This document shows positions 17,827 to 33,300 of a DNA stretch of 64,000 nt, piece by piece (position 1 is the stretch's first letter; the number at the start of each line of letters is the position of its first letter). The translations under genes were made by a program, and so were the position numbers. Source of the DNA: G963704535 sp963704535 (GTDB lineage: Bacteria > Chloroflexota > Chloroflexia > Chloroflexales > Roseiflexaceae); the NCBI GenBank assembly GCA_963704535.1, contig OY969916.1, positions 5,704,001 to 5,768,000 on the forward strand, given 5' to 3'. The notes beneath the pieces were generated by a model, which saw nothing but the letters and a program-made list of their open reading frames with translations, was not told where the DNA came from and ran no database searches.

Positions 17827-17848
17827 ACCGGGACGCTTTACATTAAAC

Positions 17849-18168
17849 ACGGGCGTGGGTGAGCATCCTTGAGCAGATCGGGCGGCCCTCGACCAGATAC
17901 ATCAGCGATTCGGCGATCTCCACGGCTTGATCTATACTGAGAGCGCGCTCAAAGGTACGCTGCCGCGCGATCGACGACCTGGTCCCGACCGAGCCTGACA
18001 GTCACTTCCAATCGAAAGTGTACGGGCTGTACGCCCTGGAGGCGGCACTGCGCGACCGAGCGCTCGACTTCTGCCTGCTCCGGTTATCTGTGGAGGGATG
18101 GGGTTCTGGGGAAGGCACCCAAAGGGACCCCCAGGCCCCCTCCGTTCCTAATATCGATGGAGATTCTG
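17849..18168. other. Gap before SHMT-like gene, with a possible broken minus-strand frame
   Basis: A minus-strand frame from about 18005 down to 17849 reads ...FERALSIDQAVEIAESLMY and continues to a stop, but has an upstream in-frame stop and no start codon. I do not recognise it. Nothing else is evident apart from the GGAG site before ATG 18169. Confidence 0.3.
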
Positions 18169-19536
18169 ATGAATACAACGGCACTTGCGGAGTTCGTGGG
18201 TCAGGGGGTTGAGCTACTCAGCAAAGACGATCCGGTGCTGTACGAACTACTCGATCAAGAGTATCAGCGTCAGATGAACACCCTCATGATGGTCGCGGCA
18301 TCGAGCACGGCTGACCCGTCGGTGCTGGCCTGCGAGGGCTTGGTAGCCAGCAACGTCACCACTGAGGGGTATCCGGGGGCGCGCTTTCACGCCGGCTGCG
18401 CGATCGTCGATCGGATCGAGCAACTGGCGATCGAGCGGGCCAAGATCGCCTTTCGGGCGCGCTACGCTAATGTTCAGCCGCATTCCGGCACATCGGCCAA
18501 TGAGATCGTGTTGTTCAACCTGATCAAGCCGGATGAGACGATCTTGGGCTTGGACCTCAACGCCGGCGGGCACCTCACACATGGCTCCAAGTCGTCGGTC
18601 TCGGGGCAGCGCTTCAACGCGATCGGGTACGGATTGACGCCGGAAGGGTTGATCGATTATGACCAGGTTCGCCACCTGGCGCGAACGTTCAAGCCCAAGT
18701 TGATAGTGAGCGGGGCCAGCGCGTATCCGCGAACGATCGACTTTTCAGTCTTTCGGGAGATCGCCGACGAGGTGGGCGCGTTCCTGCTGGCCGATATCTC
18801 CCACATCTCCGGGCTGGTCGTCGCCGGCGTCCACCCCAGCCCGATCGATCAGGCGCATTTTACGACCACCAGCACCTACAAGCAGCTCTACGGACCGCGC
18901 GGCGGATTGATTCTGATGGGCCGGGATTATGATAGCCCCGCGCCGCGCGGGAAGGGCACCCTCTCGGACATGATTCAGCGCGCGGTCTTTCCTTTCTTCC
19001 AGGGAACACCCGACCTGGGCGCGATCTCCGCCAAGGCCAGGGCGCTGGCGCTAGCGGCAACCCCTGAATTTCAGGTGCAGGCCGAACAAATCGTCGCTAA
19101 CGCCAGAGCATTAGCCCAGAGCTTTATCGAGCGGGGCTATGAGGTGCTTACCGGGGGAACCGACAATCACCTGATGCTGATTCACATTTTCGCCAGGGGA
19201 ATCACTGGTACGATCGCCGAGCGGGCCTTAGAGGAGTGCAATATCATCATTAATAAAAATAGGATTCCTGGCGACAAGAAAGGACCACAGGTGACCAGTG
19301 GCATCCGCCTGGGCACCAATGACCTGGCGCTCCGGGGGTTGCAGCCGCAGCACATGCCACACTGCGTTGATCTGATCGATCGGGTGCTTTCTGCGGTACA
19401 GGTCCTTGGAGATACTGAGTATAGCTTGGATCCATGCGTAAAAGAAACGATTCGCGCTGAAGTGAAGCGACTTTGCGAGCAGTTCCCGGTGCCGCACTAT
19501 CCGATTGGGGTCGCGGAGGAGTTCGCGGGTGTTTAA
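18169..19536 (+). CDS. Divergent serine hydroxymethyltransferase-like PLP enzyme
   Basis: A 455-residue homologue of GlyA. ATG 18169 has GGAG seven bases upstream; an in-frame ATG at 18157 has none. SHMT landmarks are EGYPGARFHAGCAIVDRIEQ, NVQPHSGTSANEIV, AGGHLTHGSKSSVSG, PKLIVSGASAYPRTIDF and the cofactor lysine Lys238 in TSTYKQLYGPRGG. GlyA has HK(T/N)LRGPRGG there, so the active site differs. It opens the NRPS cluster, 75 bases before the type II thioesterase. It may act on an unusual beta-hydroxy or alpha-methyl amino acid building block rather than in one-carbon metabolism. That specialised role is inference. Confidence 0.85.
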   Translation: MNTTALAEFVGQGVELLSKDDPVLYELLDQEYQRQMNTLMMVAASSTADPSVLACEGLVASNVTTEGYPGARFHAGCAIVDRIEQLAIERAKIAFRARYANVQPHSGTSANEIVLFNLIKPDETILGLDLNAGGHLTHGSKSSVSGQRFNAIGYGLTPEGLIDYDQVRHLARTFKPKLIVSGASAYPRTIDFSVFREIADEVGAFLLADISHISGLVVAGVHPSPIDQAHFTTTSTYKQLYGPRGGLILMGRDYDSPAPRGKGTLSDMIQRAVFPFFQGTPDLGAISAKARALALAATPEFQVQAEQIVANARALAQSFIERGYEVLTGGTDNHLMLIHIFARGITGTIAERALEECNIIINKNRIPGDKKGPQVTSGIRLGTNDLALRGLQPQHMPHCVDLIDRVLSAVQVLGDTEYSLDPCVKETIRAEVKRLCEQFPVPHYPIGVAEEFAGV

Positions 19537-19611
19537 CAGTGGTGGTAAAATCATTTGTGTTCGCACCACCAGCGACCGCTTCAAGTAATTAGTGAGGATG
19601 GAATATCAGCG

Positions 19612-20382
19612 ATGACCGCAACGATGCCGACAACTCCCTGGATCGCCTACGCCCGACCGAATCCACGGGCACGGCTGCGCCTGTTCTGCTTCCCCTATGC
19701 CGGGGGCGGCGCCTCGATCTACCGCACTTGGGCCGGTGAGCTGCCGCCCGAGGTCGATGTCTGCCCGATCCAGTTGCCCGGCCGCGAGGGCCGGCTGCGC
19801 CAGCCACCACTGACCAACATGACGCCGATGATCGAGCAGATGATGCCGGCGCTGCTGCCGTACCTGAACATGCCCTTTGCGTTCTTCGGCCACAGTATGG
19901 GCGGGATCACGTGTTTCGAGTTGGCCCGCACGCTCCAGCGGCAGCACGGCCTCACGCCGACGGGGCTGTTCGTCTCCGGGCACCGCGCCCCGGAGGTGCC
20001 GGACCGCAGCCAGCACCTTCATGGGCTGCCCAATGACGAGTTCGTGGAGGAGCTGCGCCGCTTCAACGGTACGCCGGAGATGGTGTTACAGCACGCCGAG
20101 CTGATGCAACTGATGCTGCCGGTCCTGCGCGCAGATTTCACCCTGGTCGAAACGTACGCCTACGCGCCCAGCGAGCCGCTGACCTGCCCGCTTACCGCAT
20201 TCGGCGGCCTCAAGGACGACGAGACCACCAGGGAGGACCTGGAGCCCTGGCGCAACTATACGCAGGGAAGCTTCACGCTGCGGATGTTTCCAGGTGGCCA
20301 TTTCTTCATCCACGAATCCAGGGAGCAGGTGCTGCGAACGCTGGCCCAGGATCTCCAGCAACTGCTGCGATCCATACCTTGA
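19612..20382 (+). CDS. Type II thioesterase of the NRPS cluster
   Basis: A 256-residue alpha/beta hydrolase of the GrsT/SrfA-D family, which removes stalled or wrong acyl groups from carrier domains. Landmarks are LFCFPYAGGGASIYRTWAGE near the N-terminus, the nucleophile Ser95 in FFGHSMGG, an Asp in the GGLKDDETT region and the catalytic His in FPGGHFFIH. ATG 19612 gives the usual family length; a TTG start at 19555 would add 19 residues unlike the family. It lies between the SHMT-like gene and the NRPS, all on one strand. Confidence 0.9.
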   Translation: MTATMPTTPWIAYARPNPRARLRLFCFPYAGGGASIYRTWAGELPPEVDVCPIQLPGREGRLRQPPLTNMTPMIEQMMPALLPYLNMPFAFFGHSMGGITCFELARTLQRQHGLTPTGLFVSGHRAPEVPDRSQHLHGLPNDEFVEELRRFNGTPEMVLQHAELMQLMLPVLRADFTLVETYAYAPSEPLTCPLTAFGGLKDDETTREDLEPWRNYTQGSFTLRMFPGGHFFIHESREQVLRTLAQDLQQLLRSIP

Positions 20383-20683
20383 GCCGACCGGCGCGAAAAA
20401 CCACGTCGCCGATATCCGACGCCTTCCGCCGTGCGCTATTCTGATCGGATGGCGCGCGGTAGTCTGTTGGCGGCCCAAATTCGTCTAGTGGTGAGCGCCT
20501 GTCGTAGGCGACGGGGCGCTGTGCCGCAATTGGCACGCCATGCCTGTCGAAGGAGCGGTTGAGGAACGATCGGGGTTGTGCTACAGTCGATCCGCACGAT
20601 GCCCGGCAACCGTTTCTCCCTGCGCGGCGCACGGCCACCCCTGCTCGCGGCGCTATCGCAGGCTCTGCTGGGGAGATATTTCC
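20383..20683. other. Promoter region of the plus-strand NRPS
   Basis: Non-coding 301-bp gap. It holds the promoter candidate listed separately and ends with GGGGAGAT nine bases before the NRPS start codon. Confidence 0.45.
20559..20587 (+). promoter_or_regulatory. Candidate sigma-70 promoter before NRPS
   Basis: TTGAGG (20559-20564) and TACAGT (20582-20587) are separated by 17 bases and lie about 100 bases before the NRPS start codon. Confidence 0.4.
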
Positions 20684-23803
<3,120 letters not shown>

Positions 23804-24336
23804 GGCCCAGACCTACCTGCGCCACGGCATCAGGTTGGAGGCAGGCGCCTGCATCTTCGATGTGGGCGCGAATATCGGCATGTTCAGCCTGTTCGCCGGC
23901 CAGGTGTGCCCCGACGCGACGATCTATGCGTTCGAGCCGCTGCCGCCGATCTTCGAGGTGCTGCGCCTGAACGCGGCGCTGTACGGCCTGGACGCGAAGC
24001 TGTTCGACTGCGGCCTGGCCGGCGCGCCGGCCAGCGCGACCTTTGCCTACTACCCGCATGCGTCGGTGATGTCCGGGCGCTACGTCGACGCCGATCAGGA
24101 GCGCGAGGTCATTAAGTCGTTTGTGCTCAACCAGCAGCGCCAGGAGGGCGGAAGCGCAGGGCCGGGCGATCCACTGCTCGACGAGGTGATCGCGGAGCGG
24201 CTGAACAGCGAGCGCTACACCTGCCGGCTGCGAACGATCTCGGATGTGATCTGCGAGCACGCCGTTCAGCGGATCGACCTGCTCAAGATTGATGTGCAGA
24301 AGAGCGAGCTGGAGGTGCTGGCCGGCATCCAGGCCG

Positions 24337-27300
24337 ATGACTGAGCCCAAGATTCGGCAGATCGTGGTCGAGGTTCACGATATCGACGACCGGCTGGCCC
24401 GGATCGTGAGCCTGCTGAAGCACCACGGCTACGACTTGGTCGTCCAGCAGGAGGCGCTGCTCCAGGATACCATTCTGTACGATGTCTACGCGGTGCGGCC
24501 GGCGCCGGGCCAGGCGCGCCGGGTCGACGCGCCGCCATATGTCGTTCGCCCGGCGTGGAGCAGCCCGGCGCGCCTGGTGGGCGATGTGCGGCACTTGGCC
24601 CAGGAGCAGCTTCCCGACGCCATGGTTCCCTCGGGGTTTGTGCTGCTGGAGGCTCTGCCGCTGACGCCGAACGGCAAGCTGGACCGTCGCGCGCTCCCTG
24701 ACCCACAGCCGGCGACGACCGAGGCCGATCGGGCCTTCGCAGCACCACATACCGCAGCCGAGCAGGCGCTGGCCGCGATCTGGTCGCAGGTCCTGGGCAT
24801 CAAGCGCGCCGGCCGCGACGATAGCTTCTTCGCGCTGGGCGGGCACTCACTGCTGGCGACCCAGCTTGTCGCCCGCGTCCGCGCCGCGTTCGAGGTGGAC
24901 CTGTCGCTACGCAGCATCTTTGAGCATCCGACGCTGGCCGGTCTCGCCGGGCAGATCGAGGCCGCGACCAGGGCGGCCCGCGTAGCCCTGGCGCCGCCCA
25001 TCCCGCCGAGCGCGCGCGATCAAGTCCCGCCGCTCTCGCTGGCGCAGCAGGGCATCTGGTTTGTCGAGCAGCTCGCGCCTGGCAACCCGTCCTATACGAT
25101 CGCCCTGGCGGTGCGCCTGACCGGGGTGCTGGATCTCGACGCGCTCCAAAAAAGCTTGGAAGCGCTGGTCGAGCGCCACGAGGCGCTGCGAACGACCTTC
25201 CCGGTGGTGGAGGGGCGGGCGGTGCAGGCGATCACGGCGGGAGGATGGGGCGGTGATGCCGGGGCGCTTCGCGAAGCGCCCCTACGGGTGACGGATCTGG
25301 GCATGCTTTCTGGGCCGGAGCAGGAGGCCGAGGCGCGGCGCCTGGCGCAGGAGGAGGCCCGCCGCCCGTTCGACCTGGCGCGCGGCCCGCTCTTGCGCGC
25401 CGGGGTGTTGCGACTAGGCGAAACGGCGCACGTGCTGCTGCTGAGTATGCACCACATTATCTCGGACGGCTGGTCGCTGCGGGTGCTTGCGCGCGAGCTG
25501 GCGGCATTTTACGCGGCCTTCCGTTCCGACCAACCCGCTCCCCGATCCGCTCTATCCGCTCCGCCCAAAGGGCAATCCGCTCCCCTATCCGCTCTCCCTA
25601 TCCAATACGCCGACTACGCGGTCTGGCAGCGGGCATGGCTGCTCGGCGAGAATGAGGACGGCACATCACCGCTCCAGCGGCTGCTGGCCTACTGGAAGCA
25701 GCAGCTCGCCGGCCTGCCGCCCCTGCTGCAACTGCCGACCGACCGCCCGCGCCCGCCAGTGCAGGGCTTCAGCGGCGCGACGACGACCTTTATGCTGACG
25801 CCGCAGCTCTCGGCAGGGCTGCGCGATCTCGTCCGCCGGGAAGGCGTCACAATGTATATGGCGCTGCTGGCGGCATTCAAGGTGCTGCTGGCCCGCTACA
25901 GCGGCCAGTACGACATCGTCGTCGCCTCCTCAACCGCCAACCGCACTCGCGCCGAGATCGAGGGGTTGATTGGGCTGTTCCTTAATATGCTGCTTCTGCG
26001 AACCGACCTATCGGGCAACCCGACCTTCCGTGAGCTGCTGGGCCGCGTGCGGGCGGTCACGCTGGGGGCCTACGCCCACCAGGACCTGCCGTTCGAGCAA
26101 CTGGTCGAGGCGCTACAGCCGGAGCGCAACCTGAGCTACAACCCGCTGTTCCAGGTCTCGTTCGTGTTCCTGAACCTGCCCACGCTGGAGGTGGACCTGC
26201 CCGGCCTGGAGGTGGAGCTGCTGGAGACCGACAGGGCCGGGTCGCAGATCGACCTGACGCTAGCGATGATGGACACCGACGCGGGGCTGCGCGGTTGGCT
26301 GGAGTACAGCACCGACCTGTTCGACGGCTCGACGATCGAGCGGATGATCGGGCATTTTGAGACGCTGCTGGGGGCAATCGTCGTGGACCCTGCCCTGCCC
26401 GTCTCCGAGTTGCCGATCCTCACCGAGGCTGAGCGGCGCCAACTCCTGGTTGAGTGGAACGCCACCGAAGCGGAGCTTTCCAACGCCTGTGTCCACCACC
26501 TATTCGAGGCCCAGGCCGCGCGCACACCCGATTCGATCGCGCTGCTATTCGACCACCGAGAACCAGAACAAGGAACAAAAAACAAAGAACAAAGGATTGA
26601 TACGCCACGCAACACGCAACACGCAACACGCAACAGTTTTCTCAATTCTCAATTCTCACAGGTGAGCTACGCCGAGCTGAATGCGCGCGCCAACCGGCTC
26701 GCGCACCACTTGCGGGCACTGGGCGTCGGGCCGGAGACGCATGTGGGCCTATGCTTGGAGCGCTCGATCGACCTGGTCGTCGCCCTGCTGGCGATCCTCA
26801 AAGCCGGCGGCGCCTTCGTCCCGCTGGACCCGACCTACCCGGCCGAGCGGCTGACGTTTATGCTGGAGGATAGCCTGGCGCCGCTGCTGATCACGCAGGA
26901 GCGCCTGCGCGACGAGCTGCCGACGTCGTGGGCGTACCTGCTGGCAATCGACGCCGACCGGGATGTCATCGCCCAGGAGCCGGCTACGAACCTGGAGGGC
27001 GGCGCGCAGGCCGACAACCTGGCGTATGTGATCTACACCTCCGGCTCGACCGGCCGACCCAAGGGCGTGCAGGTCACGCATCGCGGGCTGGGCAACCTGG
27101 CCGCCGCCCAGATCCGGGCCTTCGACGTGCGGCCTCACAGCCGGGTGCTACAGTTCGCCTCGATCAGCTTCGATGCGGCGATCTCCGAGATCCTGATGGC
27201 GCTGCTGTCGGGCGCGGCGCTGTGCCTGGCCACTGCGGATGAGCTGCGGCCGGGGCCAGAACTGATCGGCCTGCTGCGCGATCAGGTGATCACCACCGTC

Positions 27301-30300
27301 ACGCTGCCGCCCTCGGTGCTGGCCGCGCTGCCCGCCGCCGAGCTGCCGGCGCTGACCACGCTAGTGGCGGCCGGCGAGGCATGCCCGGTCGAGCTGGTGG
27401 TCGGCTGGGGCGCCAGCCGGCGCTTCCTCAACGCCTACGGCCCCACCGAGGCCAGCGTCTGCGCGACGATCGCCAGGTGCCCGGACGCGCAGCAAGCGCC
27501 GCCGATCGGCCAGCCGATCGACAACGTCCAGGTCTATCTGCTGGACGCGCGGATGCAGCCGGTGCCGATCGGCATCCCCGGTGAGCTGTATATCGGCGGC
27601 ATCGGGCTGGCGCGCGGGTACCTCAATCGCCCCGACCTGACCGCCGAGTGGTTCATTCCCAACCCGTTCGCCGAGAACAAAGAACAAAGAACAAAGCTTG
27701 TCCTGAGCGAAGTCGAAGGGAACAAAGAACCGAGAACCGAGAACCGAGAACTGTTCTCCCCGGCGGTCAGTGGTCGGTGGTCAGTGGTCGGTGGTCGGCT
27801 GTATCGGACCGGCGACCTGGCCCGCTACCGCCCCGATGGCAATATCGAGTTCCTCGGTCGGGCCGACGATCAGGTCAAGCTGCGCGGGTTCCGCATGGAG
27901 CTGGGCGAGATCGAGGCGGCGCTGCGCGGGCACCCAGCCGTGCGCGAGGCGGCTGTCGTCGTACGCGAGGATGCGCCGGGCGATAAACGACTGGTGGCCT
28001 ACATCATAACCGACCAAGAACAAAGAACAAAGCCTGTCCTGAGCGAAGTCGAAGGGAATAAAGAACAAACGAGTGAGGAGTCTCATTCTCAATTCTCAAT
28101 TCTCAATTCTCAATTCTCGGAGCTGCGGCGCCACCTCAACACCCGGCTGCCCGACTACATGATCCCGGCGGCGTTCGTGACCTTGGAGGCACTGCCGCTG
28201 ACCGCGAACGGCAAGGTTGACCGGCACGCGCTGCCGGCGCCCGATCGGGATGGCCCTGTCGCTGGGCGGCCCTTCGCGATGCCGCGCACCCCGACCGAGG
28301 AGCTGCTGGCGGGGGTCTGGGCCGCTGTGCTGCGGCGCGAGCGAATCAGCGTCGAGGACAACTTCTTCGATCTGGGCGGGCACTCGCTGTTGGTCACGCA
28401 GGTGCTGGCGCGGGTGCGCGAGATTTTCGGAGTCGAGCTGCCGGTCAGCGCGCTGTTCGAGGCCACCAGCGTGGCGAGCCTGGCCGAGCGCGTCGAGCGG
28501 GCGCGCCGGGAGGCGCAGGGGCTGCCGGCCTCGGCACCCCAGCCCATGCCACGAAATCCCGACCCTTCCATTCGTCAGGATTCCGCAGGGAGGGGCGACG
28601 GGGCCTTGCCGCTCTCGGTGGCCCAGCAGCGGCTATGGTTCCTCGATCAGCTTGAGCCGGGCACAGCCGCCTATACCATACGTGCGGCGGTTCGGCTGCT
28701 CGGCCCGCTCGACATCGGCGCGCTCGAGCGCGGCGTCCACGAGATCGTGCGCCGACACGAGTCGCTGCGCACGAGCTTCCCGGCGATCGATGGACAGCCG
28801 GCGCAGATTATCGCGCCGGTGAACGCCCCTCACGACGGGCGGGCGGTTCACGAATCGCCCCTACAAGTGATCGATCTGCGCGAGGTGCCGACCGACCGGC
28901 GCGAGGCCGAGGCGCTGCGGCTGGCGGCGGATGAGGCGGGGCGACCGTTCGACCTGGCGCGCGGCCCGCTGCTGCGGGTGACGCTGCTCCAGCTCGACCA
29001 GGAAGCACATGCGCTGATCGTGATCGTCCACCACATTGTGTCGGATGGCTGGTCGATCGATGTGCTGATCCGCGAGCTGATGGCGCTCTACCAGGCGTTC
29101 TCGCGCGGGCAGCCGTCGCCGCTGCCGGAGCTGCCGATCCAGTATGCCGACTTCGCCCAGTGGCAGCGCGCCTGGCTCCAGGGTGAGCCGCTCGAAGCCC
29201 TGCTGGCCTACTGGAAGGAGCGGCTGCGCGGCATTGCGCCGCTGGACCTGCCGGCCTATCGCCCGCGCCCGCCGCTCCAGTCGGCCACGGGCGCGCAGCA
29301 GATGCTGCTACTGCCGGGCGACCTGAGCGACGCGATCAGGGCGCTGGGCCGGCGGATGGGCGCGACAATGTTCATGGTCACGCTGGCGGCGTTCCAGGCC
29401 CTGCTGGCCCGCTACACCGGCCAGGATGATATCGCCGTCGGCGCGCCGATCTCCAGCCGCACGCATCGCCAGACCGAGGGGCTGATCGGCCTGTTTCTCA
29501 ACACGCTGGTGCTGCGCACCGACCTATCCGGCGACCCGACCTTCGGCGAGCTGATCGAGCGGGTGCGCGGCGTGTGCCTGGGCGCATACGCCCACCAGGA
29601 CATGCCGTTCGAGCAACTGGTGGACTTGGTGCAGCCGGTGCGCGACCTCAGTCGCACGCCGCTATTCCAGGTGATGATCACGCAGGCGGCCGGCACGGGC
29701 ACCGAGGTCGCGCCGGCCGGGCTGCGGGTCGAGCCGCTGCCGCTGCCCGACCCGGTGGCGAAGTACGACCTGACGCTGTACGTGGGCGAGCAGCGCGAGG
29801 GGCTGCGGCTGGTGCTGGTGTACAACGCCGACCTGTTCGAAGCGCGACAAATGGCCGATCTGCTCGACCATCTCCAGAACTTGCTGCGCGGCGCCGTAGC
29901 CGACCCCGGCCAGCACATCTCGACCCTGCCGCTGGAGGATGAGGCGCGGGCCAGGCTGAACACGCGTATGGCGATGCCCTGCCCCGGCGTCCCTTTTGTC
30001 ACATGGGATCGGGAGGCGATCGATCAGGCCATCCACGAGCGTTTCGAGCAACAAGCGGCGCTGTACCCCGCGAATATCGCCGTCAAAACGCGGCGGCAGG
30101 CGTGGACCTACGACCAGCTCAACCGGACCGCCAACCAGGTGGCGCGGGCGATCCTGGCCGCCGGCGCGGGCGACGGAACCCAGGTCGCGCTGCTGTTCGA
30201 CCACGACGCACCAATGATCGCGGCGATCCTGGGGGCGCTGAAGGCCGGCGCGACGTACGTGCCGCTCGACCCGGCCTACCCTCAGGAGCGGCTAGCCATG

Positions 30301-33300
30301 ATCCTGGCCGACTCGCAGGCACGGCTGGTCCTGACCGAGTCGGCCCACCAGGGCTTCGCCCAAGGGCTGGCGGGCGCGGCGCTTCCCTCGATCGTCCTGG
30401 AAGAGATCGATCCGGCGACGCCGGACACGAACCTGGGCCGGCCGGTCGCACCCGATGCCGTCGCCTATATCCTTTACACCTCCGGCTCGACTGGGCAGCC
30501 AAAGGGCGTGATGCAGAGCCATCGAAACGTGCTGCACCACATCCGCGTGTATACCAACAACCTGCATATCAGCGCGCGCGACCGGCTGACGCTGTTCTCG
30601 TCGTACAGCTTTGACGCGGCGGTCATGGACATTTTCGGCGCGCTGCTCAACGGCGCGACCCTCTGCCCGCTCGACGCCAGAGCCGAGGAGCCGGCCCGCC
30701 TGGTCGAGCGGCTGGCCCAAGCGGCGATCAGCATCTACCACTCGACGCCGACGGTCTACCGCTATGTCGTCGGCGCGCTGGGCGAGGCGGCGCAGCTCCC
30801 CGGCATCCGGCTGGTGGTCCTGGGCGGCGAGGAGGTGCTGGCGCGCGACCTAGAGCTGTACCAGCGGCACTTTGCCCACGATTGCCTGTTCGTCAACGGC
30901 CTCGGCCCGACTGAGTCGACCGTCTCGCTGCAATATATCGCCGACCACCAGACCAAGCTCACGCGGGCGGCGGTGCCGGTCGGCTACCCGGTCGATGACA
31001 CGACAGCCGATCTGCTGACCCCGCTGGGTGAGCAAGTGGCGGCCTACGGCGTCGGGGAGATCGTGATCCGCAGCCCACACATCGCCCTGGGCTACTGGCA
31101 GAAGCCGGAGGCCACCGAGGCCGCCTTCGCGCCCGACCCCTTCGCCGAGAACAAAGAACAAAGAACAAAGAACAAAGAGCTGAGAACCGAAGATAGAGGA
31201 TTGAAGATAGAGGATAGCAGTGTCGTTGCCCAGGAAAAGCTATCCTCTATCCTCAATCCTCTATCCTCAACTCGGCTGTATCGCACCGGCGACCTGGGGC
31301 GCCGGTTGCCCAACGGGATGATCGAGTTCGCCGGCCGCAAGGACTTTCAAGTCAAGCTGCGCGGCTACCGGATCGAGCTGGGCGAGATCGAGGCCGCGCT
31401 ACGACGGCACGGGGCGGTGCGCGAGGCGGCGGTCGTGGCCCACCAGGAGTCGTCGGGCGAGAAGCGGCTGGTCGCCTACATCGTCCCCGACCAAGAACAA
31501 AGAACAAAGAATAAAGAACAAAGGAGTGATGAGTCCAATTCTCAATTCTCAATTCTCAATTCTCAATTCTCAGAGGAGCTGCGGGACTACCTCAAGACTC
31601 GGCTGCCCGACTACATGATCCCGGCTACCTTTGTGACTCTGGAGGCACTGCCGCTGACGCCGACCGGCAAGGTCGATCGGCGGGCGCTGCCGGCGCCGGC
31701 GGGCGTTCAGGGCGGCGCGGCGGCCTTTGTCGCCCCGCGCACGCCGATCGAGGAACTGGTCGCCGGGAGCTGGGCCGCCGTGCTGGGACTCGAACGGGTC
31801 GGCGTCCACGACAACTTCTTTGAGCTGGGCGGGCACTCGCTGTCGGCCACCCGGCTGGTCTTCCGGCTGCGCGAGGCATGCGGCGTCGAGCTGCCGCTGC
31901 GGGCGCTGTTCGAGGCGCCGACTGTGGCCGGGCTGGCGGCAACGATCGGGCGGCTCCAGGGCCGGCGAATCGAAGTGATCCCGGCGGCGCTGCCGCAGAT
32001 CGTGCCCGACCCGCAGCGGCGCCACGAACCCTTCCCGCTGACCGACATCCAGCAAGCCTACTGGGTCGGGCGCAGCGGCGCGTTCGAGCTGGGCAACGTC
32101 TCCACGCACAGCTATCGCGAGATCGAAACCGCCGGCCTGGACCTGGAGCGCTTCACCGCCGCGTGCCGGCGCCTGATCGACCGCCACGACATGCTGCGGG
32201 CGATCATCCGGCCGGACGGACGGCAGCAGATCTTGTCCCAGGTGCAACCCTTCGAGCTAGTGGCGCTGGACCTGCGCGGGCAGCCGGCGCACCTGGTCGA
32301 GGCCGAGCTGCTTGGCGTTCGCGAGGAACTATCGCACCAGGTGCTGCCCAGCGACCAGTGGCCGCTGTTCGACATCCGCGCCTCCCTGCTGGGCGGCGGG
32401 CGCGTCCGGCTGCACATCAGCACCGACGCGCTGATCAGCGACGCCTGGAGCCGGCAGATCCTGATCGGCGAGTTCGCCCGGCTCTACGCCGACCCCGATG
32501 CCGTGCTGGAACCACTGGATCTCTCGTTCCGCGACTACGTGCTGGCCGAGGCCGCCCTGCGGAATCCCGACGTAGGGAGGGGCGAGACCGAGCACTACGC
32601 CCGCGCGCTGGCCTACTGGCGCGGCCGGATGGACACGCTGCCGCCGGCGCCGGAGCTGCCGCTGGCGCAGAGCCCCGGCGCGCTGGCCCAGCCGCGCTTT
32701 GTGCGCCGGAGCGGGCGCCTGGAGCCTGAGCGCTGGCGGCGGCTCCAGGAGGCCGCCGCGCGCACCGGCCTGACCCCCTCCGGCGCGCTGCTGGCCGCCT
32801 TCGCCGATATCCTGGCCGCCTGGAGCAAGTCGCCGCGCTTCACGATCAACCTGACGCTGTTCAATCGCCTGCCGCTCCACCCACAGGTCAACGCGATCAT
32901 GGGCGACTTCACCTCCATAACCCTGCTGGCAGTCGAGCCGGCCGCCTCGGACAGCTTCACCGAGCGCGCGCGGCGCCTGCAAGAGCAGCTTTGGGACGAC
33001 CTGGACCACCGCTACGTGGGCGGCGTGCAGGTGCTGCGCGAGCTGGCGCGGGCGCGCGGCACGCCGGCGGCAGCCGCCATGCCAGTGGTGTTCACCAGCA
33101 CGCTCGGCATGCGCTCGCCCGGCCGCGATGCCGCCCCGGCCCAGCGCGCCGACGAGTTGACCTACAGCATCTCGCAGACGCCGCAGGTCTGGCTCGACCA
33201 CCAGGCCGGCGAGCACGCCGGCGCGCTGATCTTCAACTGGGACGCCGTCGAAGACCTGTTCCCGGCCGGGATGCTGGACGACATGTTCGCCGCCTACTGC

